Notes under the pieces: model-generated
The model's input: only the letters and a program-made list of their open reading frames with translations
The model's database searches: none
Told to the model about the DNA's origin: nothing
Shown: piece by piece, positions 32,868 through 45,560 of the stretch
Layout of the letters: every line of letters starts with the position of its first letter
How positions within the stretch are numbered: the stretch's first letter is position 1
NCBI GenBank assembly: GCA_910574455.1
Contig: CAJSYZ010000005.1
Coordinates: 7,750,001-7,814,000, forward strand
DNA from: Trichaptum fuscoviolaceum
Lineage: Eukaryota; Basidiomycota; Agaricomycetes; Hymenochaetales; Trichaptaceae
Reading direction: 5' to 3'
DNA: 64,000 bases
Translations under genes and position numbers: made by a program

Positions 32868-35069
32868 CTACATGCGAGGGGTCAAAGTAACAGGGAGTTT
32901 ACCCAACTTCACAACCAGCCAGTCCTGCAGCTCCTCTTCCCAAACTCGATGGTCGTATCCCTCCGCAAACGCCAGCTCAAACCTCTGCATGACCAGCGCA
33001 ACGACCATCCGCATCTCCATCACTGCCAAGTTCCTCCCCGCGCAATTCGCCGGGCCGTACGAGAACGGTATGAACGCAGCCGCGTTTGTGACAATCCCGT
33101 CCGACTGCTCTTGCGAAGCCACGACCGACGCTTTCTCGGCGTTTCCTGTGAACTGTTTAGGCGTGCGCTTTGCCGAGCTCGCATGCAGCCAGCGGTCCGG
33201 CCAGAAGAGCTCTGAATCAGGAGAGAAGTTCTCTGGGTCACGGAACAATGCGTAGAAGGGGATAAGAATAGCAGTGCCTTCCGGAATGTAGCTGTGAAGT
33301 GACACGAATGAAGACAGGCTTGCGTGTGATAAATATAGCTAACCTACCGACTGCCCAGCCATTTACCACCCCCGCCTACTTCTGGAGCACGCTGGATACA
33401 CGTCGGTAACGGAGGTTGCAGACGCAGAGTCTCATTGCTAATGTCAGATTAGATGAGTGAGTGAACATAGAAAGCGAGACAGGAACTGTTGCGCACATGA
33501 CAGCATTCAAGAATGGCAGCTCCGCCAGCTTATTGGCGTCGAAAGGATCACCTTCGCCGGGTGGGAATGCGTCGTCCAACTCTTCCTGAAGCCGTCTGTA
33601 ACTGGCTGGGTGCGCGAGTAGGTAATGGAAGAGTCCGCTAAGGACAGAAGACGTCGTGTCAGATCCTGCTACAATTGCCAGTACGCCGTCAGACATGATC
33701 TCAGACTTCGTAGGCGGGACCTTGTCAACATGATCTTCATCTATCTTAGAGATTGAACTGCGTCAATGACGCTAATCTGTGATGTGGGACAAACAAGCTT
33801 ACGAGATGATGAAAGAGGTCTTTGGTCATTGACTCGTTCTCCTGCCTTCGTCTCGTCATGTTGTTTGTGAAGTTGACAATCTTATTGATGTTCTTGTTTG
33901 CACCAGGAATCCAAAATAGCATGTTCGATAACCAAGGAACATTGTGCATCATGGCAATGATTCTACGGGTGGATTCGAAAGTTAGTGATTGATTGGTATG
34001 GCTTGCAGAACGTACTCTAGCGCGCCCTCCAACAAAGTCCAGATACCGTCATTGTCTTGGCCGTCTCGCATCAGCTCAAACCCACCCCCGAACACCATAT
34101 CACCCATCAAGTCGAACCTAGACGCGAACTTAATGAAAAGAAAGATGACCGGAAATGGTTACACACGTGAAGAATGTAAGCCATTGAGACAGGTCAATGG
34201 AGTCCCGAGTTTTCCCTCCATCCAACGAGCTGCGTTTATCCAGTTCTTCGACGAGTTGGAGAGCGCGCTTTTTGACGATCGGCTCATATCCTTTGACAGA
34301 AGCCGTGTTGAATGCTCTGTTCCATCGCTTCCTCCGCACAGCATGTTCGTGCGCAGACCTCATGGTAATCAGACTGCGCGTATCCGTGCGCGGGTCGATC
34401 CGCCCGTCCCACACTATCGATGCTCAGATGAGTTCTAGCTTCACCGGAATAAACCTCCGTACTCACTCGGGCCTTTTGGCATTCCATCCGCCCCTAATAC
34501 CGCTGATATAGCACTCACGTCGATCATGGATATTTCATTTGGGCCTACATCATTTGACAGCAGTCAGTCTCGCATCCTTCGTTAGACGCATGTACCACGC
34601 ACCTATTCGGACATATTGTCCATACTTCTCGTGCAGTTTCTTATGCAGAATGTGGTTCTTCCCGGTCGACATCATATAGAAGCCGTAGAACTTTGATATC
34701 TTAGCGAGGAAAGGCCCGGGGTACTCGGCGAGCGGATGCCATGGTGAGATTCGATACAGGACGATCGAGCTAGCAAGAGCGGCGTAGAAGACAAAGATGG
34801 ACACGCAAAGCGCTCGGAAGAAGCTTGAGAAGTGCTCGCGGAGGATGTATGTCGGCAGCGACGGAACTACGACTAGGAGAAGGAACGTCAGACGAGGTCG
34901 CTGGACGGGCCTGAACTCGTATTTCTTGTAGATAGCATGGACAGCCTGCAGTACAAGTTAGAGTAGCAACCTCAGGCAAGACTCTATCTCAAAGCCTGAG
35001 ACTCACCAGCCCAAGAGCAACATCGAGTATCAGTCCCTGCTGCACCGTGAGTCGCCAGCTTTCCGGCAT
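32868..35069 (-). CDS. Cytochrome P450, cluster member A
   Basis: ATG at 35069 (MPESWRLTVQQGLILDVALGL) and stop at 32868-32870. At least eight exons with short introns. An N-terminal hydrophobic anchor precedes the proline-rich hinge WHPLAEYPGPFLAKISKF. The C-helix exon has RRKRWNRAFN. The I-helix reads [13 protein letters not shown], the K-helix NETLRLQPP, then [19 protein letters not shown]. The heme loop is [12 protein letters not shown], with the axial Cys present but Ala where many P450s have Arg before the Cys. It is a microsomal monooxygenase needing NADPH-P450 reductase; substrate unknown. It converges on the GH53 gene with a 121-bp gap and starts a tandem row with members B and C. 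Confidence 0.9.
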
Positions 35070-35606
35070 GATGGTGGGGAGAGGAGGATGGACGATAGCG
35101 AAGCGAACGCTGGCGGTTGAAAAATTAAGTAGCAAATGATCGGCGTCTTCGCGCCATATTACGCAGTAGCCATCAAGGACTATCAAAGGGTGGCTATTAC
35201 AACACTGATATGCGTTCATTGATGCCGTTCGTGCCCGAGAAAGAGCATCTCCGACATTTTGATGTTTTGCACGGGGAGCTTTCAAGTTGACAGATAGCTG
35301 CTACCCATTGAGAGTCTGAACCATGTCGGTATAGAACCATAGAAGTCCACGGTTAAAGAGAGAGAGATGCAAAATTTTCCTTCCTCAAAGACCGAAGGAG
35401 CCACAACGTGATGCGATGAAGGTGAAGGTTACTTGCACAAAGCAGGCGCTCATTTTAGGCTCAGGTCCATCACCGAAACCCTATCATTGAAAGCACGTGG
35501 AAAGGCCGGTACTCAGCAAGTTTTACATAACGAACCAGCCGCTCAAATTCGTTCGAGCTACAAGCAAGAGAACGAAAAGGAGGAAATATGTAAATGTTAT
35601 ATACCC
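35070..35606. other. Intergenic region between P450 A and B
   Basis: Contains the start region of P450 A and the end of P450 B. No further gene seen. Confidence 0.4.
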
Positions 35607-37820
35607 TCAACCGCGCGGAGTCAGAATAACAGGCAACTCTCCCAGTTTTACGACCAGCCAATCCTTGATCGCTTTCTCCCAATCGCCCGGATTGTACCCA
35701 TCAACAAACTTCATATCAAACCGCTGAACGAGGAGTGCAACAACCATGCGCATCTCGACGAGCGCGAGGTTCCGACCTGCGCAGTTGGCAGGGCCGTAGG
35801 AGAAGGGTATGAAGGCAGCAGCGTTCGTGTGGACCTCGTCCGGTCGCGCTTCCGCGTAAGTGGCGGACTCGGAAACGGACGGGCCCGACTCGGATGCGGC
35901 GTGGCCATGGGCAGTGGAGGCGGCGCGGGCAAACTGCTTTGGCGTGCGCTTGGCGGAACTCGAGTGTAGCCAGCGCTCCGGCCAGAACGTGTCGGGCCTC
36001 GGGGTGAAATAGGCAGGATTCCGACCGAGCACGTATGGCGAGATCGTGATGGCCGTGCCTTCTGGGATCCACGAACTGATGACGAAAGGTCAGCCTCAAT
36101 AAACGTTAGCATAAGATGGGTACTACACTAACTCTGGTCCCAACCACCTTCCGCCAGATCCCTCTGCTGGTGCTCGCTGTACCGACGTGACTACCGATGG
36201 CTGCAGACGCAGTGTTTCGTTACTAACAACCTATTAATTCGATCTTGCTCGTCTTGAGTGCCAAAGCAACTTACATGACAGCATTGAGATAAGGCATATC
36301 CGCCAGCTTTGTAGCATCAAACGGGTCACCCTCGCTGGGTGGAAAGGCCTCATCTATCTCTTCTTGCACGAGTTTATAGCAAAGTGGGTTGGACAGTAGG
36401 TAGAAGAATATCCCAGAAAGCAAAGTCGAGGTCGTGTCGGACCCAGCGATAATCGCAAGCAAACCGTCAGCGAAAATCTCGGCTTCAGATGGGCGTTCTT
36501 TCTCAACATGGTCTTCATCGATCTTATTATCGCCAGTCAAGATCAGCTTTCAGAGTAGGAACACGAGATGCAGGAGAAACGCACGATATGGTAGAATAGA
36601 TCGCGCACGACGGTGCCGTTCTCCTTCCTACGCTTCGCTTTGTCCGCACCGAAATCACGAATACGGTTGATGTTGTTGGTCACGCCGGGAAGCTGATAAA
36701 GAATTCCCGCAAGCCAGGGAACATGTTGGATCACAGCTGAGATCCTATTTGAGATCAGAGCTTTGAAACCAAAGACCAGTTCAAGGGGGACGATCTCTAA
36801 GGCATCCTCCATCAATTTCCAGATTCCCTCCCTATCGCCACCATCGCGCATCAGCTCAAATCCTCCTCCAAATGCCATATCTCCCATGAAATCGAACCTA
36901 TCGTAAGGAAGAAAATTAGTCTCGATTTTGACCGGCTCGAGGAGAAATGGGTATGCGCACGTGAAGAACGATAACCATTTGGCGAGATCCACAGACTGTC
37001 TCTTGTCTCCTCCGTCCAGACTTTCGCTCCTCCTCTTTAATTCCTCCACGAGCTGCAATGCACGCCGCGAGACGATAGGCTCGTAGCCTTTGACGGCAGC
37101 AGTGCTGAACCCGCGATTCCAGCGCTTCCGACGGCGTGCGTGTTCGTGCAGCGAGCGCGTCGCGATGAGAGAACGGACTTTGATGGCCGGGTCCACTCGG
37201 GCGTCCCATAGCGGGCCCTTGGGCATCCCGTCCGCACCGAGAACAGAAGATAGGATGCTGATGTCTATGGTTGAGATCTCGTTTGGCCCTACATAACATT
37301 TTAGTCAATGGCATTTCATATATTTTAAGGATAAAACAAGCTCACCAATGCGGACAGTCATCCCGTACTTCTCATGCAACCTCCGTAAAGTCTCGTGATT
37401 CTTTCCCGTCAACATGGAATACGCGCCCCACAGCTTGGTGACTTTGGCCCAGAAAGGCCCGGGGTACCTCGCTAGGGGATGGAATGGCGAGATGCGGTAG
37501 AGGACGATCGAAAAAAGGAGTGTCGTGTAGAAGATGCAATACGAGACGAAGATAGAAGCGATAGGATGGGCAAGTTGAGGTAGCATGTAGAACGCTGGGA
37601 TCGAGGGCAGCAAAACAAGTAGCACAAATGTAAGTAGGTATTGCGAAGTCATAACCTCGAACCGTTTGTAGAGCGAATGCACAAACTAAGATAGAATGTA
37701 AGCGTGTAAATTCTGGATAGATTTTTGGATACGAACCAGCGCAACAGCGACATCCAGCAATACTGAGTTCTTCAGAGTCATTTCCTCCGTCAATCCCACT
37801 CCTCCTGCGAGTGTCTGCAT
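35607..37820 (-). CDS. Cytochrome P450, cluster member B
   Basis: ATG at 37820 (MQTLAGGVGLTEEMTLKNS), stop at 35607-35609. Exon 2 gives two hydrophobic spans and [20 protein letters not shown]. Later blocks are [54 protein letters not shown] (I-helix), NETLRLQPS (K-helix), [19 protein letters not shown] and [20 protein letters not shown] (heme loop). The start is chosen because member C opens with the same MQT. An insert rich in Ser and Ala after KRTPKQF varies between members. It is closest to member C, so it arose by tandem duplication. Function is inferred as an endoplasmic-reticulum monooxygenase of unknown substrate. Confidence 0.9.
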
Positions 37821-38280
37821 TTTGCTATACAAGTGACACTTGAACATCGCCATTCCGCCATCTGTCACTTATACGTTGCGCGCCCGTGCCTCCTCGTTGC
37901 AATTATGACGGCCATCCAGCAAGTTAATGGAAATTGCATTGCCAGCTATAAAGAGTGCGGTCATGTCAATGATATGCTTCGAGGCCGGAATGGAAGAGAG
38001 GTGTGTTGTGCGAGTTGCAACTGTCGGGTTCTTTAAGGACGCGCCGTGAGAGCAAGGTGAGAGCTCTTAACACACAAACAGCAACTGCAGCGACACCGAT
38101 GTATTTGTTACGCTCTATCAGCGCCCATTCCACTAGTATTCAGGATAGAACGCTTCCTAATATGCAAAGATACCCATGTAATTACAATGATAGGACACAT
38201 GAAAATAGATATAGCAGTTCCTTCTCGCTACAATATACAACTTGAACTGCGCCTAGGATCGCTAACGTGTATTGGAACTC
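37821..38280. other. Intergenic region between P450 B and C
   Basis: No gene seen. It holds the likely promoter of P450 B and the terminator region of P450 C. Confidence 0.4.
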
Positions 38281-40487
38281 TCAGATACGAGGAGTTAGAG
38301 TAACAGGCAGCTCCCCAACCTTTACGACGAACCAATCCTTTATCGCCTTATTCCAACTGCCGGGGTCGTAGCCAGCAGCAAACATCATATCGAACCGCTG
38401 GATCAGGAGCGCGACGACCATGCGCATCTCGACGAGCGCGAGATTCCGGCCTGCACAGTTCGCAGGGCCGTAGGAGAAGGGGATGAATGCTGCCGCGTTC
38501 ATGCGTACCTCACCACTGTCAGACTGCGCCACGTTGCCGGGCTCGACTTTGGACAAACCCACATTCGCGGATAAATCAGCGGCAATGGCAGTAGCAGCGG
38601 CGAACTGCTTTGGCGTGCGCTTGGCGGAGCTCGCGTGCAGCCATCGCTCAGGCCAAAACGTGTCCGGGTCTGGAGAAAAGTAGGCTGGATGTCGGTGAAG
38701 CACGTACGGCGCTACCGTGACGGCCGTGCCTTCCGGGATCCACATACTGAATACGTGAGTTAACAGACTGTTCAATGCGAGAGAGAAGCGTCACTTACTC
38801 TGATCCTAGCCATTTTCCACCAGAACCAGCCGAAGGAGCTCTCTGTATCGCAGTTGAGCCCGGTGGCTGGATACGCAGTGTTTCGTTGCTGCAATGGATA
38901 ATCAGTATTGTCCATATGTCAAGGAGGGAATACTTGACCGTACATAACAGCGTTGAGGTAAGGCATGTCTGCCAACTTTGCAGAATCGAATGGGTATCCC
39001 TCACCGACTGGGAAGGTTCCATCCACCTCTTCTTGTAAGCGTTCATAACACGCCGGGTTGGACAGTAGATAAAAGAAGATCCCGGAAAGCACTGTCGAAG
39101 TCGTGTCAGACCCGGCAACGATCGCAAGCAGGCCGTCCGAGAGGACTTCAGCTTCGGAAGGTCGCTCTTTCTCGACATGGTCCTCATCAATCTGACGGAC
39201 GCAAATCAATGATCAGTATAGTAGGTGCAAAGCGAGATGTTAGGACGTACAAGATGATAGAATAGATCGTGCACCATCGCTCCCTTCTCCTTTCTGTGTT
39301 TCGCCTTCTCCATAGCAAATTGACGAAGACGACTGATACTGTCCGCAGCACCAGGGAGCTGATATAGGATGCCTGACAGCCAAGGGACATGCTGAATCAC
39401 AGCTGAAAACCTATTGGCCGTAGGCTAGAGTTAGCGACTCGCCCAGAGGGAGGAAATCGCAAAGGACGAACTCTAGGGCACTCTCCATCAGATTCCAGAT
39501 CCCTTCCCTGTCACCACCATCGCGCATCAACTCAAATCCTCCTCCAAAGGCCATATCTCCCATGAAGTCGAAGCTATCGAGAAGAGGAATCCATTTATCA
39601 CTTGTCCAACGCAACACGTATTGTTAAACTTACGTGAAGAATGAAAACCACTGAGCCAGATCCAGGGGCTGTCCGCCATCGATACTACTGCATCTCTTTT
39701 CCAATTCCTGCACGAGCTGCAGTGCACGCCGTGTGATGATCGGCTCGTAGCCCTTGACAGAGGCGGTACTAAACCCGCGATTCCAGCGCTTCCGCCGGCG
39801 CGCATGGTCATGCAAAGAACGAGTGGCGATGAGCGGGCGGACTTTGAGTTTCGGGTTCACTCGCGCGTCCCACATGGGGCCTCTAGGCATCCCGTCCGCG
39901 CCGAGGACAGAGGAGACGACGCTGATGTCGATGGTTGAGATTTCGTTTGGCCCTGGCGAAGGTGTTGAGTCCCCGACTGCGCACAAAACAAAATAAGATC
40001 AAAGAACTCACCAATACGCACGTTCACCCCATAGTCTTCATGCAATCTCCGTAAAATCTCGTGATATTTCCCAGTCGACATAGCGTACATGCCCCATAAC
40101 TTCGACACTTTCGCCCAGAATGGACCAGGGTACTTCGCCAGCGGATGGAAAGGTGAGATACGATATAGGACGATCGAAGTGAGGAGAGTCGAGTAAAAGA
40201 CGCTATACGAAATGACAATGGCGATGGTAGGGCAGGTAAAGTGAGGCAGCATGTAGAACGCAGGTACCGAGGGCAAGAGAACGAGCAGCACGAGCGTAAG
40301 CAAGTATTGCGAAGGCATGACCTCGAACCGCTTGTAGATCGAATGCAGAAACTAAGAGACAGAATGAACACAGGCGCCAGAAACGAAGTGTTAGAGTACA
40401 CACCAGCGCAACTGCAACATCAAGCAGCACCGAGCTTCTCGCAGACATTTCCTTTGCCGACCCCAACCGCTCTACGACTGTCTGCAT
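38281..40487 (-). CDS. Cytochrome P450, cluster member C
   Basis: ATG at 40487 ([19 protein letters not shown]), stop at 38281-38283 after VTLTPRI. The exon plan equals that of member B. Blocks: [59 protein letters not shown] (I-helix), [10 protein letters not shown] (K-helix), [19 protein letters not shown] and [20 protein letters not shown]. The exon after the membrane spans carries the usual PGP hinge and ends YGVNVRIG before a GTGAGT donor. All three cluster members share the Ala-Asn before the heme Cys. Monooxygenase, substrate unknown. Confidence 0.9.
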
Positions 40488-41815
40488 TTTTGCTGCCGCT
40501 CGAGAGAGAATTCCATCTTGGCCGTCTTGTTCGACCTCCTCTTATACCTCGTCCTCATTGCAACTTTGCAGCCCTTCAAAGGGTGACTTAAAGGAGATCC
40601 CACTGGCGAGTATGGAGAGCGCAGCCATCCTGATGGTATGTATCCGTCTGAGCCCGAACGGAAGAAAAAGCAAAAGAGTATACCGCGACCGTCGTGCCGT
40701 GCAAGTGCGCCCATGCCAGTGGAAGATGCCGAGGACACGCAAACAGCCGAGCTTGCGCTCATTCTCTTTCTCTCCTCTTCCATTACGATCTGTATGATTG
40801 TACTCCTTTAAGCCGCTAATATCCTCTGCGATTTCTTAATAAGGAGGAGTTCTAGATGAGTTGGTGGTCCATTTCATTTACAGGCCTTATGGATATTGAT
40901 GAGTCCAGATTTCAGAGTCAACTTGAACTTCTGTTAAAGCGCACCTTTAAGTTAGGCCACGGTACGATTTAAAACCCAACTCTCAGGGTGCGGATGAATC
41001 GGCAAAGCTCGAATTGCATTGACTTTCGGGGGAGACAACATGTACAGTGATGCACGCCGAGATCTATTCATGTACTGGGCGCCCACGCGCCCACCTTGTT
41101 ATAGGTATGTGGTCACAGCTGCATGCTATTGTGCTACACGAAGTAAAGTTCATCCGAGAGGATTTCATTCACAAAACAAACGGACGGAATTGAACTGAAA
41201 GATTTTACAACAGGCTCCAGAGAGCGCATTATCGCTCTCAACTTGCTCATAAATTTAAACCATAAACCAGGTAATATCTTCGAGCTGTCTTGCTAAGGTG
41301 ATGAAGGTAGATGAGAGGGACGGGCCTTCTCATCACAGCGATGAGAATGTCTTATGGTCACTGATGAGTCCAAACTCCAAAATCGATGTGCACCTTTGGC
41401 CAAGGGATACGATATCAAGCCTACATGTATCTCAACGTACATCTCGGCGCATCCAGAATCACTTTGACCACTGTCGGTGGGTACAGAATGTAGAGTGAAG
41501 TTCACGGAGATCCATTGATGAAGTGCCAGCGGGCGTTAGGCGCATAAATAGCTAGTAAGTGGTACGCACCTAAAACATATGCTATTACGCTACCATACAA
41601 CTCAACCAAAAGGACGTATATGAAAGCTACTCACAAAGCTATAACTCTGTTACGCTCACAGACTAGCAGATGCGTCTGGCATTCTTCGATAACATGCCTT
41701 GCTCAAAATATTGAATTCTCTATAATTGACGCTTCTAGCTTTTCCGCTATTACTGCACATATCCCTATCCTTTAGTAGCAATTCTCACCGCATCGGCTAG
41801 AAATCCCTTTTATCC
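40488..41815. other. Intergenic region, no gene seen
   Basis: Contains the P450 C promoter and over 1 kb of AT-moderate sequence with only short frames on both strands. Confidence 0.4.
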
Positions 41816-42221
41816 ATGATGGAGCCCTACATGGTTCCTCGGCTCAACACCACAGACTACAATCTTCTGCAAAACTGTGATTTGCTATTGGCGCTTGTGT
41901 TGCCTATTGTTTCAACTCTGTTGATCTGTGTTGGAGGGCTGTATAAAGATCTGCATCCTCAGTCCCATTCCCGTCAAGGCTCTTCAGTATGGTGCATCTG
42001 AGGAAGAAAGCAATGCCAAAATTTCTGACGTTCTTTGAATCTCCTTTCCAGTCGGAAGAATACGACGATGACAACGAAGATGGCGACAGTGAGTCATTGG
42101 CGACTACGGTAAGTTACAGATCTAAGACCATAATCTTAGCTCACCATGGTACAGGGGTACGACTTAAATGGCTTTCATACATCTCCTATGCGGAAAATTT
42201 GGTCTGGCTTGGTGAGTAGTT
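41816..42221 (+). pseudogene. 5' part of an LtrA-like gene
   Basis: The exon around 41996-42108 reads KAMPKFLTFFESPFQSEEY, followed after a GTAAGT...ACAG intron by GYDLNGFHTSPMRKIWSGL and a GTGAGT donor. This matches the intact LtrA gene at 49051 (APKFPQLCESPFKQDES, then GYDFDGFQTYPTRKIWSDL), with the same intron position. An ORF just upstream (41816-42001, MMEPYMVPRLNTTDY) has a hydrophobic stretch but no counterpart in the intact gene. Nothing of the LtrA membrane domain follows. Confidence 0.75.
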
Positions 42222-42254
42222 GACACATGTCAAGAAATGAAGAGATGATTTAGC

Positions 42255-42650
42255 AATATTCAAGCTCATTCTCGACCCCCCCCCACACACACCGTGCATC
42301 GCGCATCGCCGGCACCACCTGCACAATGATCATCTGCCCCGCCTTCACTTCATACCACTTGTCAGCGGGGTTCGCCGCGTCGCCGTCCCCGCCGACGAGC
42401 GTCGTGTCTGCGTTCGCGCCGATCGTGCGGATGGGCGCGGTGGGCGAGAGGTGCAGGGTCTCGCGCATGACGGCTATTTGTGTGTATGTGGATGTTAGAT
42501 GCACCCAGGAAAAAAAGTATATTTAGTGCGTGAGAGGGAAAGAGAACATGTACCGACGAGATATGGCAGTCGACCCAGGTGCTCGAGCTGCACGTCACCT
42601 CCGACACCTCCCACACTGTTCAGCTCCTCGTGCAGCGCACACAAGGCTGC
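42255..42650 (-). pseudogene. Fragment of a CYP505-like P450
   Basis: Minus strand: ALHEELNSVGG and LEHLGRLPYLV, then after an intron AVMRETLHLSPTAPIRTIG, VKAGQMIIVQVVPAMRD and a degenerate VWG. The order 'K-helix, SPTAP, KAGQ, MRD..VWG' is typical of self-sufficient P450s fused to reductase (CYP505 type). The K-helix signature ExxR reads ETLH, so the Arg is lost. No heme loop or flavin domain is found nearby. Unlike the other P450 pieces in the window, it derives from a different subfamily. Confidence 0.7.
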
Positions 42651-42669
42651 AGGGTTAGAGAATGAATAG

Positions 42670-43039
42670 TCTTCATTTATGGGTCATGTATCGATAGCGG
42701 AAGTACCGCTACGAGTCCGTGGGAACATACTATATGACAAAAAATCGAGGTGCAGATGCCTATTAACATCCGGGACTGAGATGCGTTCATGTCAGACTTC
42801 CGACACAGGCTAGACTGGTGCACTTTTGTGTCAAAGCAGGCAAACGATTATACGGAGAGGAGGCGACTCCGCTACTTGTTTGTCCGCTTTGCTATGGCGT
42901 ACAAGCGGAACATCAGTAATATAATACATGGTCACAAACAAATCCAATCACCAGCCACTTCTGCTATATAAAGTGCCGTGTTTTCTTATAGGCCTCTTCA
43001 ACTATAAGGACTTTGACTACTAGTCAACCGCAACTCAAC
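42670..43039 (+). promoter_or_regulatory. Conserved upstream block of DM9-like copy 3
   Basis: Contains GATAGCGGAAGTACCG near 42693, CCGTGGGAACATACTAT near 42717 and a TATA box, TATATAAA at 42965-42972. Confidence 0.5.
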
Positions 43040-43964
43040 ATGGATCCTAGTCCATCGCAAGTCATGAATGATCCTACTTTACGGCAATTCATAATGGACA
43101 GTATCAAATGGGTGCGCTTTCACACATATTCTCGACGCCTCGGACTAATAATGTGACTCTTATCCAGGTTGATGTTAAGAGAAAAAATGACCTTGATGCC
43201 ATTGAAGACAAGATCGAAACTGGGAGCGACCGTGACTTCACCCAGTACGTTGGTCGTTGTTTTCTGAATGGGGATGTGTGTGAGTAGCCATGTTTTGTTT
43301 ATCTTCCGCCACCCGCTACCCAAATTCTTTCATCAGATATCGGCAGAAGCAGTACACGCGCAAATTGGACAAAATTTATTTATTATGACGCTGATCAAAA
43401 CGCCACGCTATCAGTGAGTCGTCACAGTAAAGGTCCCCGCTATCTAATTAACTGCTAATATATTGTTCATCAGAGGGAAAATTTGATATCTCAAGTTGCA
43501 ACTGGTGATCCACGCTACTTTCACTGGGTCCCACAATCAGGTATCTTCAAATTGTCCAACTTCCCTGCGAGTCAGGGTATACCGGTCCCGTATGTGTTTA
43601 GGCTGCGCTTTATTTTGACAAGCACTGACAAAGGATTGGATAATCAGAGCTGGAGAAAGACGTGGAAAGCTAGCATATATTGTACGGGCCCGCGTTTACG
43701 AATATAACATCCCAAGCCGTAAAGGGACCCTTCCCTACGCTATATTTGAAGGCGAAGAATGTGAGTTTCCCGTACCCATTTGTATTTTTGAAACAAATCT
43801 AATCAACTTCACCACTATTAGTGCGTGTCGACAATTGGTTCCGTTTCGAATCGCAAGGCGAATATGAAGTATTTGCATACATTGGGCCTCCTCCGTCAAT
43901 GCCAAAGCCTCCCTTTATGGATGTCGGAGATGTTCTGAAACGGGGTGGAGGATTCGGATTTTGA
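43040..43964 (+). CDS. DM9/DUF3421-like protein, copy 3
   Basis: Opens MDPSPSQVMNDPTLRQFIMD and ends SIKW before the first intron (GTGCGC...ATCCAG). The first module is IETGSDRDFTQYVGRCF, followed by IGRSSTRANWTKFIYYD. The second is GDPRYFHWVPQSGIFKLSN, AGERRGKLAYIVRARVYEY and YAIFEGEE. The last intron here has a good donor (GTGAGT) and acceptor (ATTAG), which fixes the exon plan of the whole family. It ends EYEVFAYIGPPPS and RGGGFGF at TGA 43962-43964. It is the most diverged of the apparently intact copies, so it duplicated earlier than copies 1, 2 and 5. Lectin-like function is inferred from the module pattern. Confidence 0.62.
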
Positions 43965-44389
43965 CCGTCTAGACATGAGAACAAGTATGAGTAATGGAAT
44001 GATAGATGCGGTATGTCGGTAGAAGACATCAATCGTGAATTGACCATGTGTAGTCTCGCAAAAGTTGTATCCAAACCATATGCAAATTTCTTTCGTTTAT
44101 CTTGCAGATTGGTGCTTTGCGAAGACACGGAATATGAGGGTAGTTCAACATGGCTGAGGCAAGAAGTAGTCTATTAGTATGGTGGCTGGCCCTGAGCTCG
44201 AATGAACATGAAGATTTGGATCGAAGTTTGGACTCAAAAATATATTCACACGGCTGCGGGTGCTCGTCAATTTGAAATTCAAGTTGTATTCTGCCGTGAA
44301 GAGACGGGCCTTGGAATTGGGGCACAGCTGCCGTCATCGTCGGACGTATTTCTACATACTAACTCCAACGATGCAACCATTCGACTCTC

Positions 44390-44640
44390 TAACCTCTGGG
44401 CGGTCCTCATCCTATCTTTATCTTTGGCCATCGTCTCTGCGCTCGTCCTATATCGTCTTGTCTCATTCGTTCTCTTCCACCCCAGACTTCGGTGACTTAG
44501 TGCCTCTGGTCTGCTAGCAGGGAACCTCGACAAGTACTTTGCGCCCGACGGATTCCATGGGACATCTGACAAACCTGTTCGGGATAGCTGTGAAAGTCTT
44601 GGGACCTTTTGGACCTGGTGTCAGTGTTGGGAGGGTCAGG
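44390..44640 (+). pseudogene. Decayed cytochrome P450 5' end after DM9 copy 3
   Basis: Plus-strand frames read IRLSNLWAVLIL, ALVLYRLVSFVLF and then GNLDKYFAPDGF, followed by LGPFGPG in another frame. This equals the anchor and early region of the P450 at 55597-58121 (SIRLSNLWPTL upstream, VLYRLASFFLF, GNLDKYFAPDGI, LWGPFG). It keeps the membrane anchor better than the copies in the arms but has stops and deletions. Confidence 0.75.
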
Positions 44641-44899
44641 GATGCTGCTGGTTATGATGGATACGCTAGGAATTCGTCTGACCCTCGTAGTTCGGAGAAC
44701 GTGCTGCTGAGTAAGTCTGCTTTCCCACCTACCTCCACCAATGCTAAGCTAGCAGCATCGTAGCTTCTTCCTTGAATATGTTCAACATCCTCAACTCGTC
44801 CCACCCAGTCTTCTAGTGTCCATCACGCATGCTTCGGCGTAGGGAAGGTTACGGTAGGCGACGTGCTTACTTTCTCTCTTTCGCGCACTCAACCAGTCG

Positions 44900-45560
44900 G
44901 CCAGCACAGCTTGCACTGCTATACGAGAAAGGGATGAAGGCTGCCGCGCTTATGCGTACCTCACCATTGGCAGACTGAACCTCGGTGCTGAGCTCGACTG
45001 CGGACACGTCCCTATTCGCGGTTCAATCAGTGGCAGTGGCAGGAGCAGCGGCAAACTGCTTCGGTGTGCGTTTGGCGGAGCTCGTGTGCAGCCAGGCCAA
45101 AACGTGTCCGAGTCCGGGTCCGGAGCAAAGTAGGGTGGTTGCCGGTGAAGCACGTACGGCGCTTCTAGTACCGTGACAGCCGTGCCTTCTGGAATCCACA
45201 TATGTACTGTATACGTGAATTAATAACAAACTGTCCCAATGCTTGAGAGGAGCGTCACTAACTCTGATCCTAACCATTTCCCACCAGAGCCACTCGCAGG
45301 AGCTCTCTGTGTCGCGGCTGAGCCCGGTGGCTGGATATGCAGTGTTTCAAAATTGTAGGAGATTATAAGTATCGATCATTCAAATTTACATCACAGCGGT
45401 GAGATAAGGCATGTCTACTAACTTTGTAGAATCGAATGGGTTTCCCTCGCCGGGTGGGAAGGTTTTGTCCACCTCTTATTGTAAGCGTTCATAGAAGGCG
45501 GGGCTGGAGCGTAAATAATAGAAGAGCCCAGAGTGCACAGTCGAAGTCATAAGATAGAAG
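44900..45560 (-). pseudogene. 3' fragment of a P450 related to member C
   Basis: Minus strand: LHSGLFYYLRSSPAFYERLQ, then an in-frame TAA, then EVDKTFPPGEGNPFDSTKL and VDMPYLTAVM. Next come a K-helix-like exon (QPPGSAATQRAP), and [19 protein letters not shown] running into a frameshift before the KRTPKQF region. The heme loop is lost. The sequence is closest to P450 C, so it is a broken duplicate of that gene. Confidence 0.8.
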
